A stretch of 64,000 bases of DNA, taken from positions 22,509,253 through 22,573,252 of the forward strand of contig OX377203.1 of NCBI GenBank assembly GCA_947396885.1. Reading direction: 5' to 3'. Each line of letters opens with the position of its first letter. Position 1 is the stretch's first letter. The notes under the pieces were generated by a model. That model was given only the letters and a program-made list of their open reading frames with translations, was not told the DNA's origin and made no database searches. Below, one piece after another: positions 22,510 through 35,000 of this stretch. The stretch is from Heligmosomoides polygyrus polygyrus. Its lineage: Eukaryota; Nematoda; Chromadorea; Rhabditida; Heligmosomidae. The translations under genes and the position numbers were made by a program.

Positions 22510-22604
22510 GGGTTCTTCTTGTATCTCTACAGTTTTCTTCACGTTTCTCACTTTTCTCGACGTGTCCTCGACATATTTCGTTTTTTTGGCCGCTGTTTTG
22601 GAAT

Positions 22605-22900
22605 AGCTGCGTGATAGCGCAGTCGGAGGAGATGCAGGCTGTCACGTGCACCCAATTGTAGGTTCTTGGTTCGAAATTTCCACCCAGCACAATCAAGCCT
22701 TCCATCCCTCCGAGGAGAGTGATTACTTATAACGTGTCTCTGGAAAGTGTAAACACTGACTTGTCCGTCGGTTGGCCACCGCAAGTCGTTGCATAGGCCA
22801 GGTACGCATTCGAATTGTCTCCACGATATCCTACAGAGGTGAAACACGTGGCGCACCCGAAAGGGAGGGATCAACGCCGGCCTTTATCCTTTCTTCCGTT
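22605..22900 (+). mobile_element. tRNA-derived SINE, nearly complete
   Basis: The head GATAGCGCAGTCGGAGGAG is a box-A-like match and TTCTTGGTTCGAAATTTCC covers box B. The body has CCTTCCATCCCTCCGAGG, GTTGGCCACCGCAAGTCG and the GAAACACGTGGCGCACCC tail. It ends near CGGCCTTTATCC. Confidence 0.8.
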
Positions 22901-23403
22901 GGTGCACTCTTGGCGTTCGATTTAGATCGCGCAAAATTTATTTATTTATGGCGCAGATCAAAGTCTAGCATCAACTATGTTTACAAAACCAACCGCATAA
23001 GCATTTCCATCACAAAACATAACAATCGCTGTTAAACGATGCATGAGTAGTAGCATTAGCAGTAGCAAAATCACTGACAATCACATCACTGACACAAATC
23101 ACGAAGAAAATGGGGGATAGAACAAGAAGACATGGAAAGAAGCGTTTAGAAACGTGAAAAACGCACCTTAATGAATTAGAGAACAGGAAAAACAAAAAGA
23201 CCCCAAGGTTTACAGAAATATGAAGAAATCACTCAAAAGAAGGAGGAAGACCGAGTCGGAAAGAAAAACGACCGCCAATAACCACCCTCATTTTACTGGA
23301 GCGAAGAACGAACTCACGGTCCCACAGTGGTCGTATGCGACCGTAGTCAGTGATGGCCGTCTTATCGATACCCGTGTAGGTATAGTCGCAAGTTCGACAG
23401 TAA

Positions 23404-23762
23404 GGCCTATGTCATACCATCGCTCTTCGCTAGCGAAGGCGATGGACAACTAACATAATTGGGGAAGGGACAGTAGCAGACGTTGTGGAGGAGCAGACGC
23501 CTGTAGCAGTTGTCCGATCAACCGCTAGCGAAGCCTCGCTGGCGGGGTGTCATACTTTCGAGCGATACGGCATCGCTACCGATGCGACCGCGTCGCTGAG
23601 CTGAGCAGAGCGTCGGGCTACATCGGTAACGATGCTACGACGCAGCTGCACACAACGCTATTAACTGCGCGCCTATTCGCTAGCTTCACGCTAGCGAAGA
23701 GACTTCGCTCATCGCTCTGTTCGTCGCCTTCGCTCGGGGTGAGCGAAGGTATGACATAGGCC
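23404..23762. mobile_element. MITE, GGCC-ended family with TAA duplication
   Basis: GGCCTATGTCATACCATCGC at the left is inverted at the right (ATGACATAGGCC). TAA flanks both sides. The interior has repeated GCTAGCGAAG motifs. A 3 bp TWA duplication and GG-C ends suggest a PIF/Harbinger-type MITE. Confidence 0.75.
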
Positions 23763-23854
23763 TAAGAACGTGTTGCCACGTGCGACTTATTGCTAAGAGG
23801 GCTGAGAAACTGCTAAAGGACTTTTCATGGTGGACTCTCCCAACTGACACCGGT

Positions 23855-24017
23855 TATGGGCCGCCCACCCGGCCGCCGCAACAGTGGCCGTCGGCATGCG
23901 CGATGGCTTCCCGCGCCCATCGCGGGCATAGCATACTTTTTAGCGCCGTGCGCGGTGTTCAGCGTTGGTCCTGGACGGATCGCCGTCGCGCTCCCTTGGG
24001 AAGTATGCACGAGGCCT
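23855..24017 (-). mobile_element. Partial copy of the 19224 MITE
   Basis: GCATGCGCGATGGCTTCC and GTTGGTCCTGGACGGATC match 19224-19558 in the opposite orientation, ending AAGTATGCACGAGGCC. The left end is missing. Confidence 0.6.
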
Positions 24018-24150
24018 TGGGGTGTAGTCGAACATGAAGTAAAGAAGTGTTGTAATACAAAACAAAGAAGAAATGGAGGTTAGAAGAAGTAAAGAAATGT
24101 GTAAAGTTCTTTTTTAATTGTAAAATAAATATTACGTAACATAGAAAATA

Positions 24151-24236
24151 TTAAAAAGGTTCGTTTCGTCACTATCTTCAGACGAACCTTTGTGTAATGC
24201 TCCTCCCGTGGCTCTTCAGTGGTGAAGATGAGCATA
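24151..24236 (-). other. Structured repeat motif, second copy
   Basis: Read on the minus strand, an ATGCTC/GAGCAT stem encloses a loop with CACTGAAGAGCCAC. A 10 bp stem AAAGGTTCGT/ACGAACCTTT encloses CTGAAGATAGTGACGAA. The loop boxes match 47411-47496 while the first stem differs on both strands. Sequence outside the motif is unrelated. Confidence 0.65.
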
Positions 24237-24619
24237 TTTTAAGATATCTTTTAAGGTTGATTATGAGAGTATTTTGCAGTGAAAGGCATAGTATTGCCCT
24301 TAGTTTGGTTTAGTTGCATGCTGTGGAAGCAGTTGCAAGCAGTTGCTACGCAACAAAACCTACCTCCATTATTTCCCCACTTAAGCAAGGGACCGTAAAG
24401 CATGCTCCGAATACTCGAGCAAAGGCCAGAATTCGACTTCATTCCCGTGGGCAGCATGTGGCATTTCGATTTTCAAGTGCTGTTTTGAAATCGATCTGGG
24501 TGGTTTGTTTGCTGGGACAGCGTTGATTGCTTTCAATCACTTTTCTAGTTTGCTCGAGAAACGCCACGGCTGCCGGAACATAATGACGTAAGTATGAGTT
24601 CTCCTGAAGGAAAAAACAG

Positions 24620-24980
24620 GGGGGCAGTGGCTGGGCAAAACGCCGTTTAAAGAGGGACAAAAGGCTACGTTCCCTTTCTGGATGTGCCACGCATTCTACT
24701 TCTATGGGATGCATGGAGGCAGTCTGAATGTGTATTTGTCCTACACAGTCAGTTGCGGTGGTCACTCTATGCACAAGTCAGCGTTTTCGCCTTCCCAGAC
24801 TAGTCTGGTAACAACTCACCGACCCCGGAGGGATTGAAGGCTTGGTTGGCCTAGGTAAACTACCCTCGGGGTCTATCTAACTACCCATCCGGAGTCGGCA
24901 AACCCGAACTAAGAACCTGAAATGGGGTGCACGCGACAACTGGCACCTCCTTTGGCTGCGCTACCACGCGCCGTAAGAAA
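24620..24980 (-). mobile_element. tRNA-derived SINE, minus strand
   Basis: Reading on plus: tail GGATGTGCCACGCATTC, body CAGTTGCGGTGGTCAC and TCACCGACCCCGGAGGGA. The inverted tRNA head CAACTGGCACCTCC and GGCTGCGCTACCACGCGCC follows. It has a small internal duplication near 24850-24890. Confidence 0.75.
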
Positions 24981-25181
24981 TGCTCTTTACAGGCACAAAT
25001 TAACTCACCGAGTCAGTTATTGGTTAACGACGGGCGCAATACAAGTTGGGCACTCCTGTGTCGATGAGCTTTTCTCGTTTTTTCTTACTACGGTCCACTA
25101 TTCTAGCTGAGTCCTAGTGCGGAGGAAAGCCATCGCTAGGAAGGCTAAACGTTCTGTGCTACCGGGGTTCGAACATAGTAA

Positions 25182-25309
25182 GGCCTATGTTATACTTCGG
25201 CGACGCTCTTGTCAGCGACGTCGGGACAGTGTTACGCGGGTAGTTACGCAGTGCGTAGCAGGCCGCGCAACACAGCGTCGCCGACCGTCGCCGAAGTATA
25301 ACATAGGCC
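25182..25309. mobile_element. MITE, GGCC-ended family, 128 bp
   Basis: GGCCTATGTTATACTTCGGC and its exact inverse at the right end, with TAA direct repeats on both sides. The interior is GC-rich (CGACG repeats). Confidence 0.8.
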
Positions 25310-25509
25310 TAAATGTTCACCCCCCGTGTGCCCTCCCCGAGCCCCTATTGCGGCCAGCAACAGCACACCCTGCCTGACAGTATGTTCCATCGGCTTGATT
25401 ATTTAATGACACTGTTTTCTTGTGGACTAGCTTGTGCGTATAGCCTATAGCTCCATGATTGTTCATGCCTATACAAATGCTTTGACGGATGCCGCTAATT
25501 AGACAACTT

Positions 25510-25783
25510 GGCACTATTGTACTTTCAGGATTCCTGAGGTCGAGGAGAGGTCGAAAAAAATTTTCTCCCAAATTTCGGCCAGGAGGGTTATTTAGGGTAT
25601 CATTAATCTGACATCCCTTTCTGAAATTTCGGCCGATTACGGTAGGTACGGGTGAACATCGCCCAAACTTCGCATAGGGGTTAATTTTCTAGCGTAAAAC
25701 GAAAAATGGATGTCAGATTCGTGATCAGTACCCCAAATAACCCCGCTAAGCGATTTTTTTAACCTCTGCTCGACCTCTGGAGT
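25510..25783. mobile_element. hAT-like MITE, right end degraded
   Basis: It starts GGCACTATTGTACTTTC and contains GGATGTCAGATTCGTGATCA. The right inverted end stops after CCTCTGGAG and lacks the terminal TACAATAGTGCC. It belongs to the family of 63553-63891. Confidence 0.65.
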
Positions 25784-26000
25784 TGAAAAGTGGTCTATTC
25801 TACATCTCGTTGGGGTCGACGATGTTAATAATCTTGTTGTCAGCTTGTTGCTGTTTCAGACAATTATATTTGGTTTTGTTCCAGGTAGTCAAACCCGAAA
25901 AGTACGGCGCTAATGGGCAACGTCGACGGCTGTCAGCTTCTAATTGGCTGAGGTCATACTGGTTTGCATTCGAATCGAGGTGATCTCTTTGGTCATTAAA

Positions 26001-26029
26001 TTACTAAAATTCAGGTGTTTAGGTGAAAT
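26001..26029 (+). promoter_or_regulatory. Candidate spliced-leader acceptor of the RAD9-like gene
   Basis: TTCAG ends at 26014 and TTTAG ends at 26022, leaving only 7 nt (GTGAAAT) before the ATG at 26030. An acceptor so close to the start codon with no upstream coding exon is the usual nematode trans-splice arrangement. An ordinary 5' UTR intron cannot be excluded. Confidence 0.5.
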
Positions 26030-29000
26030 ATGGATGATCCTGGCTCATCTGTCACTCAGCCACTGAGTCGTTCGTTAAACGGTGATGTTAGCGACATTCA
26101 CCGAACCAGTGCTACTTATCTACTGCACTCTAACGTGAAGAGTAAGTTTGTCGATCAATTAACAACTGTGACCGAATACCCTAGTTGTTCTTGCTGTACA
26201 ACTTCTTGACTAATTTTTTGTTGATACAAATATTAATTAAAAATTAAATCATTTAATTGAAAATTATAATTTGTGAATATAATAATTTTCAGTTTTTACA
26301 AATGCCATTGCTGCTCTCAGCAAACTCGGCGACGAGCTGTTTCTGCGGCCTCAACAACGTGGTGTGAGTACCTTTGCATGCTTTCACAGTGACAACGTCG
26401 AGCTAGAAGAAGAAGAAAATATTTATTAGACGAAAGTTTTCATACAATAATATATCCTTTGAATGAAAAGTTATCAGTTAAGTTGGCTATCTTAATGAAA
26501 TTCGTTCCATGACAAATTTATTGTATTATTTATTCTATCGATTTATTTTTCTGATACTAAAAATGAATCCCTTGAAGTAGAATTTTTTACTGATTCACTA
26601 CTTACTGAAAAATTCTGCAGTCAGTATCAGTCAGATAAAAGTATTTTGCTTTAACAATTTTTCCCACTTGCTGTAGAATACATGTACAGGCATTAGCACA
26701 TACATTCGTTTACCAGCATTATTCATATCGACCACAAGCCGTCAAGATCCGGATGTGTAGCGACAGGCTGAGGTATGGACGGTTCACACGGGAATGACTC
26801 GACACTGATTGGTTTGCATGGGCTTTTCGGAGAACATACATGTTTGTCGCCAAGTCTTCAAAACACGCTCTAAACAAGTATCGCTGGCCTCCTGTGGGAA
26901 CGGAATCCTAAAGACGACTAAGTTCTTCCTTTAGCAAGCAAAGTCTTCTCCCATTACTCCTATTTAGCTCCAGACTTCAGTCTGGGAATTCCTCCTTGGG
27001 GGAGCACACAAAGGAAAGACGTTGAAGATTGCACTGTGCCCCCTCTGCGCTATGTAGAAGATGGATGACTGTTTGAGGTGGTAGCACTATGGCGGTTAAA
27101 AGAAGAGAAACAATGGAACAAGCACCTTTTAAGAAGACCCTAGGGTCGCCCAATGTTTGGCGTTAGTCCATTTAGTTTTTAGCGTTCGGAAAATAAGCAA
27201 GTGGTCTTCCAAACGAAACATGGGACATCATCAACAGAGATCTGACCAAAATCGGTGCTAAGCTAGAAGGTAGCCTTGAACACTCAGAATTGTATTGTAT
27301 TGCATAAGAAGAAGGGAAATAAAGGCAATCGCTGTTCAGTGGACATTGCTACTCTTCACTGCTACCCGCTGGAGTCGCCCGAAGTGCAAATAACAGTCTA
27401 TGGGCGGTCATATTCTGACTGAAGAGCACTCCTCCGTGCAGTGCAATCTGATCATTCTTGTGATCAGTTGTTACTGTACTGGCCATATCCTTTGGTCTTG
27501 GGCGGAAAACGCCTTTTCCGCTGTTTTTTGATAGCATTGAGGAATCCGATATTTGGTACCAGCATCGCATGATCTATTCCATTAGGAGAAAAATGTCCAG
27601 TAAATGCTCAAAATGTTGATTAGATGAATTATTTATATTCAGGTCGGCGCGCCTGACCTCCTCACTCGCGGGAGATAATTCCACAGAAAGGTTGCATCCC
27701 AAATATGCTCGTAGAATAAACATTTTCAACATTTACAGGGTATTTTTCACTTCATTGGATAGATCATTCGATCTTGATCTCAAACATCTGATTTATTTTT
27801 TAAACCAAGCAGTTTGAGGAGCGCTATCAAAGAGCGACAGAGAAGGCTTTTTTTGCGTTTTCCGCCAAAATACCAAAATATACGACCCGTATTGTGCACG
27901 TGTTTTTTGGATAAACTATTTTTTATTTGTTGCCTGAATACAAGTCTTTAAGTGCTAGTCGAGTTCATGGCACATTCCGAAGGGTTATCGGCCGTCCTTC
28001 CAAAGATGGAACCCCAGACAGTGTTTAGATGTCCCTGAGAGCGTTCAACAAATGCCGATCTGCATACGGCGTCTTTCTGCTTGCGGACGACTTTTTCTCC
28101 GATTTCGACACCAAATGCCTCGCATCAGAAGCATCGAAGGACTGTCGATTATCCATGAGGGTAATACTCCGCCTCCTTCTTCTTTCGTTTTATTTGAACA
28201 TTCGGCACTCTACTAATAGTAGATAGTCCGCAGCTCTCCTTTTTATCCTTAAATTCTAGCTGAATATTACAGACGGCTTTATCGATATTCAAAAGCGCCT
28301 ACTTTGTGGAGAAGAACCTGGTGTCGTGCACTTTGACCGTCGACTACCTGGGTCGTGATTTGCATATTGACTTTCAGCAAACATGTGGTGAGTGAGACAA
28401 TTGATGTTTTGAAAGGTGTGCCCAAATCTGACGTACTCGCCGGGAATCCCTTTGTGACCTCACATTAAATGTTTGACACTTGTGTCACGTCCACTGCAGC
28501 CAGCCGCCTTCACAGTTCTGAATGGCAAATGGGTGAGTCAGCTCACGCTAGGGTAGAGGTCAACGCTGAGTAGTTTTCACTCTTTAGTGGAACAGTAGTG
28601 CCGGACGTTTCCGTTCTTATCTGGTCTCACAAAATCTTTACATTTTAGTTTCAGACAACAATAAGTTTTCATGGCGCAACATATTGATGCAGCTGGTAGT
28701 CACGTCAGTTTTGCAGATGTCACCCGGTCTTTTGATGTTGCCGTCATGGAGAAGCACAAACCGTTCACTTCGGATGTGAGGAAAAGCGACTTGCGCAACG
28801 CGGTCACGGTGAATGCTTCGTAGGTTTTAGGGTTTTAGCTTCCAGGTCTGAAATGTTTCTTGCGTGCAAACATAGGTGATCGTGTGGATGCGTTTGCTAG
28901 TTGGTGTTGTGCAAATGCGTAGATATTCAAGGATAAAGGGCAATGTGAGTCAATCCTTGTTCGGGGTGCGCCACGCATTCAACTTCTACGTGATGTGGGA

Positions 29001-32000
29001 GCAACTTCCATGTGTATTTGGCTTAGGTAGTGATTTACCGCGGACAAACGATGTACATGTCATTAGTCTTGCACTAATTCTCTTACCTCGAATGGATGGA
29101 AGGCTTTGAAACCCGAAGCAAAGATCTTCATTCGGGGTACACGCGACAACTCCTCCAACTGCGTCACCACGGCCCGCAGAGACCTTCACCATCTGCAAAC
29201 AGCCATTTCTCCCACACAGAATGTCTCTGCTAGGCTGACTGTTAAGCTCTCCTTTTGATTATGGCTTGAATCGTCGTCCACAGACTATGCGCTGATCTTT
29301 TCCTTTCCATTTTCCTTATTATAGTTGCGAATCACAAGATTTTTCGGTTACATGTTGTAACATTGCTGGATTGAATTCACTTAAATCTTGCAGCAACACC
29401 GGAAACACTAGGCCAATTCTAATTTTCGAAGAAGACCCCTGAAGGTTGGGAATTTATGTATCCGTACTCAATAGTGAGATCTCGCTAAAATCGGCACAGC
29501 GACAGAATACGCTCACGATAGGATGTGACAGTGGACGAAAGTAAGAGTCTCCACGGCTATGCGGGTCTGAATCCGCAGAAATGTAGTTTAACCAGTTGAC
29601 CACCTTCTTGAGCAAACCTTTGTGCACTGTATTCAACTGAAGCTTGATGACTGATCGCGATTACATGTGTAGAGTTACCTGCTTGCTCGTTTCTATCTGC
29701 TGAACCGTTTCAGAGAGATCGCTGCATTCCTTAACGAGATGCATAGCGGCTACGAAGAGCTGATGATGAGTGCCCAAGCGGACAAGTTCGTCTTCAAGAA
29801 CTTTCTCCAGCTGGCTGTTGGTTAGTTGATGGTACTGCTGCAACCTTTAAACTTATGACGCTGGCTATAACTTTATGAAAGCATTTTTTTCACGGTGTTA
29901 CCCTACTTATTATAGTCCTCTAAAGCCTCAGTCTCTCCTCATTGGTCTGTTTCAAATGAATTTGTGAGCTTACCCCGATATTTGTTAAAGTTAAAAAACG
30001 TTCATACGATTAAGATGGTTTAACTTTGTACGTAGCTCCCTGATCTGCAAGGTTTTATTACGCTTCGCAAGAGTGTTTCCTAGCAAAGCGGTCACCTCTG
30101 TCGATAGCGTATTGGGCGTAGAGCTTCTTGCATTCTTTCTTATCGACTAAATGGGTGTCGGAATCGTTTCCGTATAATGCTGTGGTGGAACGTCAACCTC
30201 AGACAACGCTGCGTCAGTCTTCGCTTTGCAATTTTTGGGTCGATTAAGCGTTTGAAGGTATTCAAGCTGAAATATCTATCCTTTTTTATAAGGTTTGTCA
30301 TAACAACTCATTGTGATCCGACGACAACAAAAGTTGTTGCCGTAGTTTTCGTGAACATTACAGAGGAGTCGGACGACATTTTCGCCTTATTGTTAGGTTC
30401 CTGTGAGCATTGGGACTGCATGTGCAGTTTTCGGTAACCTGGCAAATGCCTTTTTCTGTGTGAAATACTCTGCTGCTTAGGAGTTTACAAGCTTTGAAGT
30501 ATCCTTCGACACTTGCATCTTTATTAACGTTTCTAGGTTTTAGTCCGGTTCTGGAAGGCTCATAAGAAGTCCGGTTTGAATTTTTAATCCTTCAACAACA
30601 TTCGTGTGATTCTGGAAGGTTCATAAGGATATGTAAGGGCTTGTAAAATTAAGATATACGTATTCAGATCGAAACGAAGGCTCGGCGTGCAGAACGGAGA
30701 TAACTGTGCAGAGGTCGTGTTTCAAGAGATTTTCCGTCCGAAAACCGACAGAGATTAGTTTCTCTATGAAAGAGTTCAAGGTACTTTTTGGTTATCTGCG
30801 GCAAAGGTTGTTGAATCGTAAAGTTGCAGTCAATGTCGGCAGAAAAGTTGAGCGTACAGCTCGACTCACGAAAGATATCCTTGAATTATTCGATCCACAC
30901 TGTCTATGACAGTAGCCAACTTAATGGCGGTTTAATACATTCCGTTGGACTAGGCTCAGATCTGACAGGCTTTGGTTCACTTGCTTACCTCTGCTTAGCC
31001 CCCTCGAGGTTCGTTGCGCTGTACAGGTTTTGTGCGCATTCTAGATCCCTTGTGTAGCACCATTCTCTTTGTTCGAAATGTGAAGGGGCAGAGGTCAATA
31101 GTGCAAACTAAGGAGGGATCTGGTGCCGGGTTCATTGGGCTAGGCGCAGACCTGGCAGAATTCGGTTCACTTTGTAGTCCAGTTTCGATTTTTAATCCTT
31201 CAACGACATTCATGTGATTCTGGAATGCTAACAGGCCTTTTGCCAAACTTGAGCGCTAGCTGCAGCAGTTCCTGTCAGCGTTTCGTCTTGCAAATTTACT
31301 CTCGTGAGTTGTCTACAGATAGCGGTAGCCTGCGTATAGGCGCGTGTGATACGGTCGGAGGAGGAGCCGGCTGTCATATGCGCTCTGAATCGAGGTTATT
31401 AGTTCGGATCCCGTCCACGTCAACTAAGCCTTCCATCCCTGCACTGTCGGTGAATTGTATCAGACGAAGGAACAAAACACTGAATTGTCCATGACCATCG
31501 CAACTCATTGTATAGACCACTTACACATTCAGATTGCCTCCTCGATATTCTGCAAAAGTAGGATGTGTGGCGCATTCCAAACAGGGACTAATTAACGCTG
31601 TCTTTTATCCTCCATTTTATGCAATAATACAGCCAGTTAATGGACGAAGGGCAAAGGGCGGCGTTAACCAATGCTTTGTGGAATGCGCCTGTGTGTGTGG
31701 AACCCGAACCCCGAGCCTCTACCAGATGTGCACATGACAGCAGACACTACCTCAAGCTGCGCTACCACACATCTTCACGCTGCCAATTACTGCCAGCTAC
31801 TTTATACCTGCGTTGTGCACACTGCAGGTATATAGATCTCCTAAGGTACAGGATCAAACAGACACACAGAGCTTCAGAGCCGCTAGCATTTCGGTGCTGG
31901 AATCCACTACCATCCAGCTCATCTGAGTAAGCACTCAGAACAGGGGGAAAACAATCTTCGGATTTTCCGTTGTTTTTTTTTTTGACGCCGCTGAACGCGG

Positions 32001-35000
32001 ATTTTCCTGCGGAAGCTTCTCACGAATTTCTGACTAGGGAACGGCCAGTGCGATCTATCGGACCTAAGAGATCGACCATTATTTATTTATTTATTTTGTA
32101 CATTATAATGAGTGCGTCATAAAAGTGCCAAGATGCGGCGTGGAAATATAGGGGAGCAGAAGAATAAAGGAAAAGTTAAAGAACGGAAACAATGAGAACA
32201 GACGAGGCCAGATTCAGCGCGAAGGAAGGAGCCCTCAAAAATGAAAATAGGGAAAACAGCAGAAGTGCATTACTGCTTGATTCTTCACCGTCGAAGTAGT
32301 AGAAATCCGGGAACTATCCTAGTCGGGAGAGCAGCATTAGAGCAACAAATGCCAGTCGGTTCCTCAGTCTGGGCTAGGGATTGCAAAGAAATGTCCCATC
32401 CTAGGATGGGTCAGTGTGTAGCCTTGTCAAAATAGTTCAATTTCGTAGTCAGTAACTTTGAACATTGTCCTGGAGAAGTGCCACAAACAATCTGAGTAGA
32501 CTAGCACAAATGTCTTTTGCTGGTTCCACTTATTCTAGCGTTTTTAGACTTTATTAGATGACCAATCATTGATATTTATCTTTCCTGTTTATTTTGACTT
32601 ATTGGTTATTTGGCTGTCCTAAACATAAACATTGGTGCATAATATTCTGAAGGCGCTTAGAATCCGTATTCGACCCATGTAATGGCTTGCTTTTTCAGGC
32701 GATCTAAATGCCAGCCTCTTCCAAGTAGGTGTGGTACTAATTCAAAGACCACGTAAAGGTGGAAGAGTTTGTTGCTCTGGGAGAGCATTCTTTCCATGAA
32801 GGACCGGCGCATCCTGCTGACTTCATAACCGACTTCAGATAAATTAACCATGAGTTTAATTGCTGTGGAGACCAAAACGCAAGTATCGTTTAGGCGATTC
32901 TCACGTTCGCTCGTCAACACGCATGTGATGTCAATCTGTATTTTGACAAACCGGGGAGGTGAGTGTGCCGTTCTTCTTAAATTGGTCAGAATACGTCGAC
33001 GATCAAGTTCAAATTCAGGCCGCTCATAGTAGCGGTAGAGAGTGATGCTGGATACTCTGCCGAATTCGTTATAGCTACGATGGATGGCGATGAGGAATCA
33101 GACGAGGACTCTCCAGGAATGACACAGGAGTAAGACTGACAACGTCACTGATGCTACTCGGTTTCGCCTTCATGACCAGCTTCATTATAGGCCATCTCGT
33201 CTTCAGGATACCCAAGAAGAAGCGAATGAGCGTGGACAATCGCAACAAGTGTGAGTGTTGTCGGTTCATAGAGGTACTGCCCATTATATAATGTATCCGA
33301 ATGAATCGTTTTTGGATATCCCTATCCGAATCATCCAAAAATTCTAACAATTCTGAGTCGAAGGGCATATACATTGAATCCGAGACCCGCGAAATGGCCC
33401 GTATCCGAATCATTCAAAAATCCGAAGACTTTCGATCGGATCCAATCTTTTGGATGAATCATTTTTAGATATCCCTGTCCGAATCACCCAATGATCCAAG
33501 GCTCATGTCGCCCTTATCCGAATCATCCAAAAATCCGAAGATCTTCGATCGGGTTCAATGTGTACTGCTCATCAGACTCAAAATTGTTCTCACCCCGCGT
33601 CGGTACCTACGTCACGTAGGGTTATGCAGATTGGTTCCATCTAAGGCCAGCAGCAGAGTCATGCGGGTGCCGCGGGCCCGCCATGACAACAGCGGGTGGT
33701 GCAGCCCCGCGACGCAATACTGCGTACTTTTGCCGGGAGGAACGAAGAAATGGAGAAAGAAACGAAGAAATGCATTTTTCAGGGTAAGACTAGAGGGAAG
33801 GGGGGAGAGTTGTAAGTAGCAAGCTGAGTGCTGTTGTTGCCCCTAACATTTGTTCGTCAACGGCTTACGATTATGATTCGTTAGTATACATTGCATCCGA
33901 TCGAAAATTTCGGATAACGCAAATTCCTCGAACCACGGATTTCTGGTTGAATTTGACAACGGAAATTCCGTGGGCCCGGTCTTTTGAATATTTCAGAAAC
34001 GAGCAATTTCGCGGCCCATGAGTTTTTGAAGATTCGGAACGGGGTATCCGAAAACGATTGATTCGGATCCAATGTATCCTGCTTAGAATTGACGATATTT
34101 GCACAATGACGCTGAGCCTTGGCCTTCTTTCCGTCCATCTTTCACGCTCCTTTTAGATTCTGTATCTAACTTTTATGTTCGCGACGTGTTAGGATCCCCA
34201 TTAGCGCAGTCGGAGGAGGTGCCGGCTGTCATTGATCTAGGCAAATGGTTTGTGTTAAACGTCACTTCGTGTATTTATTTATTTATTCAATACGCTACAT
34301 AAGGTAGACATCAGAGAAAAATTAAATTAAATAATTAATTAAATTATTTTTAATTAATTAAATTTGCACATGCCACGTAGTCGATTGGAGAAGGCGCTAA
34401 CTCTCGTGTGCACCTCAAATCAGACCTATCAGTTCGGGTCCCGCCGAGGCTAGCTAAGCCTTTCACCCCACAGGGACCGGTAAATAGGCGCCGGATTTGT
34501 CTGGGAATGATAGAGCACTGATTGCTCCATCGACTGACCCCAGCGTGTCTTGCATGAGCCAGATACGAATTCAAGTTGACACTTCATTGTATCCCATTTA
34601 ATGAAGCTTCCAACGGTCGGGAACAAAAGAAAACTCCCCTCCCTCCAGGCTTCCTATCTGGTCACGCCCTCCAGCGGGTCTCACCCGCAGCTCCTGGCGC
34701 TGCGGGTGAGAGCCGCCGTGAACCGCGGTAGCCCTCGAGGATCCTTGCGTGCGGCGGCTCCGCGACAACTCGTCCGCGCCGCGGCTTCCACCACAGTGGC
34801 TGCGCGGGTCCCACTGCGGCGGGAGCGATTTGGACGAGTTCTCACGGTGCTGCCGCGAGACTCTGTAGAGGCCCTAAAACGTGGAAGTCACTGGGGGAGT
34901 CTTCAATTCATGCCACGCATTTCGATCCTCTTGAAGAAGTTCCTGACGTTCGAACGGTTATACTAACACGGAAACTAGCCAAGACCTCACCGTTCCTACT

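Noticed and set aside
34601..34966. 121-codon ORF as a gene
   Set aside because: It is Arg/Ala/Leu-rich from local GC content, with no domain and no splice relation to RAD9 exons.
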